Both the position numbers and the translations under genes were made by a program. Below are positions 37,114 to 44,334 of a DNA stretch of 44,334 nucleotides, one piece after another. The notes under the pieces were generated by a model. That model was not told the origin of the DNA. It saw only the letters and a list, made by a program, of their open reading frames with translations, and searched no databases. This DNA is from Chrysomallon squamiferum. Its lineage: Eukaryota > Mollusca > Gastropoda > Neomphalida > Peltospiridae. The stretch covers positions 22,434,921 to 22,479,254 of the forward strand of contig CM022670.1 in assembly GCA_012295275.1 (NCBI GenBank), in the 5' to 3' direction. Position 1 is the first letter of the stretch; each line of letters begins with the position of its first letter.

Positions 37114-37351
37114 AAAATACCGAAAATAAAATAATACTACTTAAAATGTTAATAATAGTTAGTTTATCGAAAGTTATGTGTTAAACAATATTTAAATAGC
37201 TGTTTGATTTCAGATTTAGACTGGTTTAAGATGAAGATATTTTACGTAGTTTACAATATAATCTTTACTGGGTGTTCTTTTTTAACTTTCATAATGATGT
37301 CTCTTTATTTTGATTTCATGGATTATTTTATAATATTATCCTTACGGAATT

Positions 37352-37403
<52 letters not shown>

Positions 37404-37692
37404 TTTGGTTAAATGGCTGAAATAATTTCTGAATTTTTATAACATTTTAAATCTCGTGTTGATAACACTCTATGTATTAATGTCTGGCTATGTTAATATT
37501 ATTACACTGTACAGCTGAGACCAGTTGCTCATTTTATTGTTAATCTATACATGTGAATAATATTTACATATGTATGTATGTGTTATATTTATCTTCTTTC
37601 TTTTTATAATAGTGTTTAGCGACAAAACGATTTTATATAACTTGTATATCTCTCGTATGTGTGTGTTTGTATGTGTATGTGTGTATATATAC

Positions 37693-37801
<109 letters not shown>

Positions 37802-38388
37802 GCTGTGTGTTTCTTTCGTAACTGCCATTCATTTCTTTCGTTAGTTTTGGAGTTTAAAATTTAATTACTCATAAATATAAAAGAAGAAACTTTCTCGTAA
37901 CCAAATTAGACGTATTCCACAAACTTTTCGAGGACAGAATGTTACAGTGGTAGATTTTTATTATCCGCATATAGTTTGCTGATAATTTTTTAGTTTTTTG
38001 TTATTGCCATTAATAACTGCAGTTTATCAAAGAATTAAGAATCATGAGCATTTAAATCCAAATACCCAAGCAATTTAAAACTTGCGTTTCTGTTGCGCAT
38101 TTCTCTCTTTTAAACATTTGCTACCAGCTTATTCATGATTTGTTTTATACTTCATACGCTTAATCTTAATGTCATAAATCATCAACAGAATAACGAAATT
38201 TTACTGTTGAATCGTGTAAATTTTCGTTAATATTTTAAAGACGAGTGGGAATGCAGCTGCTACTAAAAAAAAAAATTTTTAAAAACTTTAAAAAAATAAA
38301 AAAAATAAACAAACAAAGCAAGAAAAAAAGAAGAAAGTTTAGTACTTTAAAACAGTTATAATTTAAATACAATACAAAGAAGAGACGA

Positions 38389-38457
<69 letters not shown>

Positions 38458-38831
38458 AATAAATAAATAAATAAACAAATAAATAAATAAAGTAATAAAG
38501 AAAGAAAGAAAGAAAAGAAACAAAACAAAAATCAGGTAGATTAATAATAATTGTTTGCCTTTTGAAGTATTTCTGTCAGTTTGTTAACCTGCATTTGTTT
38601 TTGTTTTTTTAATATTTGAAAGTAAAATTTGTTTGTAGTTTTATTTTGTTTGTTGAATGTTAATGTAACTTTTCGTGAGTTGTTTTAAACACAAAATTAT
38701 ATGGTTTATTGCAATGTTATTATTATCATCATCAGTATTATCATCTTTATTATTGTTGAAGTTATTGTTGTTATTATTAATATTATTATTATTTTTATTA
38801 TTATTAATATTATTATTATTATTTTTATTAT

Positions 38832-38862
<31 letters not shown>

Positions 38863-39373
38863 TATGTTACTGTTAAAATTATGGTTGTTATTATTATTGC
38901 TGTTATTACTATTATTATTATTATTATTATATGTTAACATTGCTGTTGTTGTTATTAAAATACAATGAATCGAATTTAGTCTTGTAATAAAATAATATGA
39001 TTTAAATGTGAAAACATTAATACGTAAAAATTCAAATTGTTTACATACCTAACTCGGTGAACAGCGGAACAGAGTTAATTTTAACTCCAGACTCAACAAA
39101 TAAATTTGTTTTATAATTGTCATTAAGTTAAAACATTCTTTGATCTCTTTTTTTTTTAATTAAATTTTTATGAAACTATAAATGTCGTGTCTTAATTTAA
39201 TTTGTTGCTGTGTATTTTTAACATCCAGCAACTTACGTGCCTTGAAAATTATTTTTGTCGCATAACTTCATGGTTTTGCATTAAATATGAAACTGATATA
39301 AATCATCGCCTTTTATTGACAGATACACATTCATACATACACGCAAATGCAGACATATATACCACACCTACAC

Positions 39374-39377
<4 letters not shown>

Positions 39378-39449
<72 letters not shown>
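39378..39449 (+). repeat. (AG)36 microsatellite
   Basis: 72 pure bases. Confidence 0.97.
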
Positions 39450-39451
<2 letters not shown>

Positions 39452-39961
39452 ATCATTACAGTTATTATATAATTTCTTAATTATTCCTAATAATCTTGTT
39501 AAAAAGTTATAAAGTTGTTTTTCCAAATTTATATTTATTTTCTATATTTAATATGTTGGAATTAATTATATATTACGAAACAAATTTCTGGCAGACCTTT
39601 TTGGATAGAATGGAACGTATTTTCGCGTTTAAAATAAATTTAAAATTTCTCAACATTATTTGGAAAAAAAAAAGTTAGTTGTCATGAAAAGAAAACTGCA
39701 GATAAAGAAATTAAATGTTTTACTTCGACCGTCTTTTGAACAATGAAAAATACAAACATCGTGAAATATAGTGAAACATGCGTAAAACGTTTTGTTTGTT
39801 TGTTTTACACTGAACATTACAAGCATTAAACACCACCTGGAACAATTCTTCAGTAGCATGTGACACGTGATATATGTACTAAAACTACACTTGTGAAGTG
39901 TTAATGTAAGCAATTCTTTAATTTACTATTTACTTACAAAATTAACTTATCTTAAATGTAA

Positions 39962-40018
<57 letters not shown>

Positions 40019-40816
40019 AATAAATAAACAAATAATAAAAAAAAATTAATTAATTAAAAAATAAATTAACAAATATTTTTGTAAAGCAAGAAAAAAAGAA
40101 AAGAAAAGAAAAGTCTTCATATATCAACAATTGATTTGTATAGGCTAAAAATGTGAATAATTTTATTTTTATGTCTTCCATTAAATAATAATGATACAAA
40201 GATGTATGTTTTACACCAAGTAATTTTTTAATATTAAAATACATTGAGGTTTACAGACTTATTATCCATTAAAACTTAGGATTGCCTGTAAAAAAAAAAA
40301 TTAAAACATTTGGGATTGTACAAATTGTTCGTTATAATTAAAACTTAGGATATAGCTAAAAAAAAAATAAAAAAAATTATTCTTTGTTAATATCGCTAGA
40401 CATTATTTGAAATGAAGTTAACCAAAACTATTTACTTGTTAAAAAATACAGTACATTTTTAACGAACAAATTTGACATATTTTAACAGATAATGCTTCGT
40501 AAAATAACGTGAGATATTTTTTTACGAAATTTTCTACAATAAAAAACACATCTTAATTTCTCTACAGTCATATCACAACTGTTGTTTCAAACACCAACTA
40601 AACAAACAGTCAAATCAGAAATAGGTTCTCCACGGAAATAGCACCTTCGGTCTTCATACTTTCAAAATATGCAAGACGTACAAAAATAATTTATGCATAC
40701 TTATGATATAAATATATAATAAACTGCAGTCTGATATTTCAGTGCACTAATTCGATGTATCTGACAGACAAAAAGTATTTGATGCAAGTTTTCTCACAAT
40801 TCAACGCAAAGTTTTG

Positions 40817-40927
40817 TCAACATTTGATGGCGCCTTGCATTTCCGGTTTGGACGGAAGCTTGATGACGTCTTTTTGACTGTCTTCCGAATTCGCCATAAC
40901 GCGTCCGTTAAAAGTGAAAGGCCAAGT
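40817..40927 (-). CDS. Candidate minus-strand last exon, 36 codons plus stop
   Basis: Read on the minus strand, a T-rich tract ending in tttattttcag precedes ACTTGG. From there 36 codons run in phase 0 to TGA: TWPFTFNGRVMANSEDSQKD, then VIKLPSKPEMQGAIKC. The segment is markedly richer in G+C and CG than its surroundings. The family is not recognised and no upstream exon was found; it would lie to the right. Because the DNA is GC-rich, plus-strand frames are also partly open, so strand and coding status are uncertain. The strong acceptor favours minus. Confidence 0.35.
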   Translation of the reverse strand, partial: TWPFTFNGRVMANSEDSQKDVIKLPSKPEMQGAIKC

Positions 40928-42441
<1,514 letters not shown>

Positions 42442-42835
42442 GAATGTGTGTGAGAGAAAGAGATCAGTAAACAAAATTATGCATTTGCATATATCTGTTT
42501 CAGTGATTATGATTGGATATGTGTGTTGTATATATGGAACTATCTATCCGCATGTATGTATGTATAAACTAATATAAAATGATAAAATGTACATTTCGTT
42601 TTCTTTTTCTTTTCTCATTTCTAATTGTGGCCATTAAAAACACATATGGAACTATTTCAGTTTTAAAATAATGCAACTTAGACAAATGTCGTTTCCTAGT
42701 TTTGATTTTTGTTTTAAGTCAGACTTCAGACGATATTTGGGAAATCAAATAATACTTCAGTTCGTTTTAAAATGTTGATAATAATAAAAAATTGAATAGT
42801 TTTTATTATGGATTCATGTATGTAACATCATGACA

Positions 42836-42940
<105 letters not shown>

Positions 42941-43189
42941 AATGCACAAAACGTAATATACAAAACTAAATTTATGGAAAATTCCAAGAAATCACTGTCC
43001 CGTCTGAAACATGTTTTTCAAGTGAGAATTCATCGCAGATATCTGTTCATCTAAAATGACGAAAGGTAAATTACGTTTTATTTATTTCGGAAGGAAGAAG
43101 GTGAACTCGAGAGAAAGAAAAACACAATAAGCGAGAATTAGACATTCACCTACGAATTCCACGAAGATTTCTTATCAGAATTAAATCTC

Positions 43190-44070
43190 CTATTATCTCG
43201 CTGGCTGTTTTTCACGTGTAACTCGCGACCAAGGGACCTCGCTGGGCCGGGACCGGCTGTGATTTCGTGTTGTTTTTCTCACCAGACGATTCTGTCTGAG
43301 AAAAGATCATTTGCCTGTTTAATCGGGGAGACATTGGCCCACAAAACGTCCCAGTTATTTCTTAATACTGGCAATTTGAATTGCGATTCTTCCCCCCCAC
43401 CCAATCCCACCCCCACCACCGACTGTGAGGTCTTCGAAGGAGTTTTCAAAGAAACGTGATTCCAAAAAAGCGGAGAAGTTAGAAATAACCATATGAACAT
43501 AATACCAACACGTGTAGCATCTTTTTTCGGCTCGTTATCACCTCGCGATGTACCCATAACTTCAACAACTGTAAAATTAGTCTGAAATGTCTGAATTCTT
43601 CACACCGCGGCTCCGCCCCAAGCTGCTGACCCCGGGGTTTAATTATAGGCAGAAAGAGTAATACAGTAGGTGACAGATATTTACATTAAACTGAAGTTAC
43701 CGATAACGTTCTACCACAGTTAGATGTGATTGTTTTATTTCCCCCCACCACCAACAACAACAACTGCAGATGCAACAATTATTTCGCTTGCCGATAAACG
43801 TGTGAGAAAAAAAACAACACAATCCCAATTAACTTTCTGAAAAAAAATATATATATACATATATTTTTATCCAGGAAGTTATAGCAGTGGTTGAAATCCC
43901 ATTTTTTCTTTCTTCTCCTTTTCAAAAATCCTTAGATAAGCCGACGATATCGTGCATTTAAATTTTAATTTGTGGGGGGAAAAAAAAGGTTTCGTGGTTT
44001 ATATATCTTATCCTTAGGTTTGGTCCGAAAGACCACGTGTCGCGAATTGATAGCACGTGTTTCTGCAAGA
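43190..44070. promoter_or_regulatory. CpG-rich, E-box-rich putative regulatory region
   Basis: Much richer in CG than the rest of the window. It holds four CACGTG E-boxes (43213-43218, 43509-43514, 44034-44039, 44054-44059) and a GC box (ctccgcccc, about 43611-43619). A 10-bp palindrome accccggggt (43629-43638) is followed by TTTAATTATAG. This could be a promoter or enhancer, perhaps of a gene beyond the right edge. A 57-codon frame after a good acceptor (tttttctcaccag, ending 43284) runs to 43459 but has no recognisable motif. Confidence 0.35.
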
Positions 44071-44334
44071 TCAAAGATAAGAATAAACAAATTATAACTC
44101 GTTACACAATTTGCGAGGCAGACAAACCTTCCAGTACAAATCAGAAACGAAAAGTTTGATATGGCCAGCATGCAGTAAGAAGTCGCTTTGATGTGCGCAG
44201 ACACGTAATTTTGGTTTCATTGTACGAACACGTAAAAAAAAAATAAACGCAGTAAAAGTACTAATATATGCGTCTTCATTAAACATATAAAAATTCAGTC
44301 GTATGTTTGTGCACACATATTAACGTACATAATT

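Noticed and set aside
43259-43459. 66-codon ORF after a good acceptor
   Set aside because: No family motif; low-complexity Pro/Thr centre from a CCCACC-rich stretch in GC-rich DNA, and it is also open on the opposite strand.

Overview
The window is eukaryotic, very AT-rich and crowded with long microsatellites. It carries spliced animal genes with GT/AG introns. The proteins (BIG-type Arf-GEF, geminin, BTB-Kelch, TCF23/24-type bHLH) point to a bilaterian. The AT-rich, (ATT)n- and (CT)n-dense spacers suggest a mollusc, probably a cephalopod, but that last step is inference. No searches were run; all family calls come from reading motifs.

Layout, left to right, with all recognised genes on the plus strand. 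At 1-3123 are the last four exons of a brefeldin-A-inhibited Arf-GEF (ARFGEF1/2). Its 3' UTR and about 4 kb of spacer follow. At 8109-10854 is a complete six-exon geminin gene with an E2F-like site just before the ATG. At 11455-11950 lies a 247-bp tandem duplication in AT-rich spacer. At 15324-17105 is an intron-free BTB-BACK-Kelch gene with a CRE and YY1-like core promoter and an in-frame upstream ORF. From 17.5 to 25 kb there is spacer with a 153-bp tandem duplication and a 114-nt (CT)n tract. At 27283-28704 is a two-exon bHLH gene of the TCF23/TCF24 type. The remainder to 44334 is microsatellite-rich DNA holding two DNA-transposon relics, several CpG-rich islands and a concentration of CACGTG E-boxes.

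Three short segments (25472-25531, 26725-26835, 36637-36763) have good splice sites, open frames and compatible phases. Joined, they read as about 98 residues of a protein I do not recognise. If they are one gene, the bHLH gene sits inside one of its introns. A possible minus-strand last exon lies at 40817-40927.

The genes are not an operon and have no obvious shared pathway: vesicle-traffic GEF, replication licensing inhibitor, Cul3-adaptor-type kelch protein, and developmental transcription factor. The ARFGEF and TCF24 pair is notable because the human genes are also neighbours, on chromosome 8q13, which suggests very old linkage.
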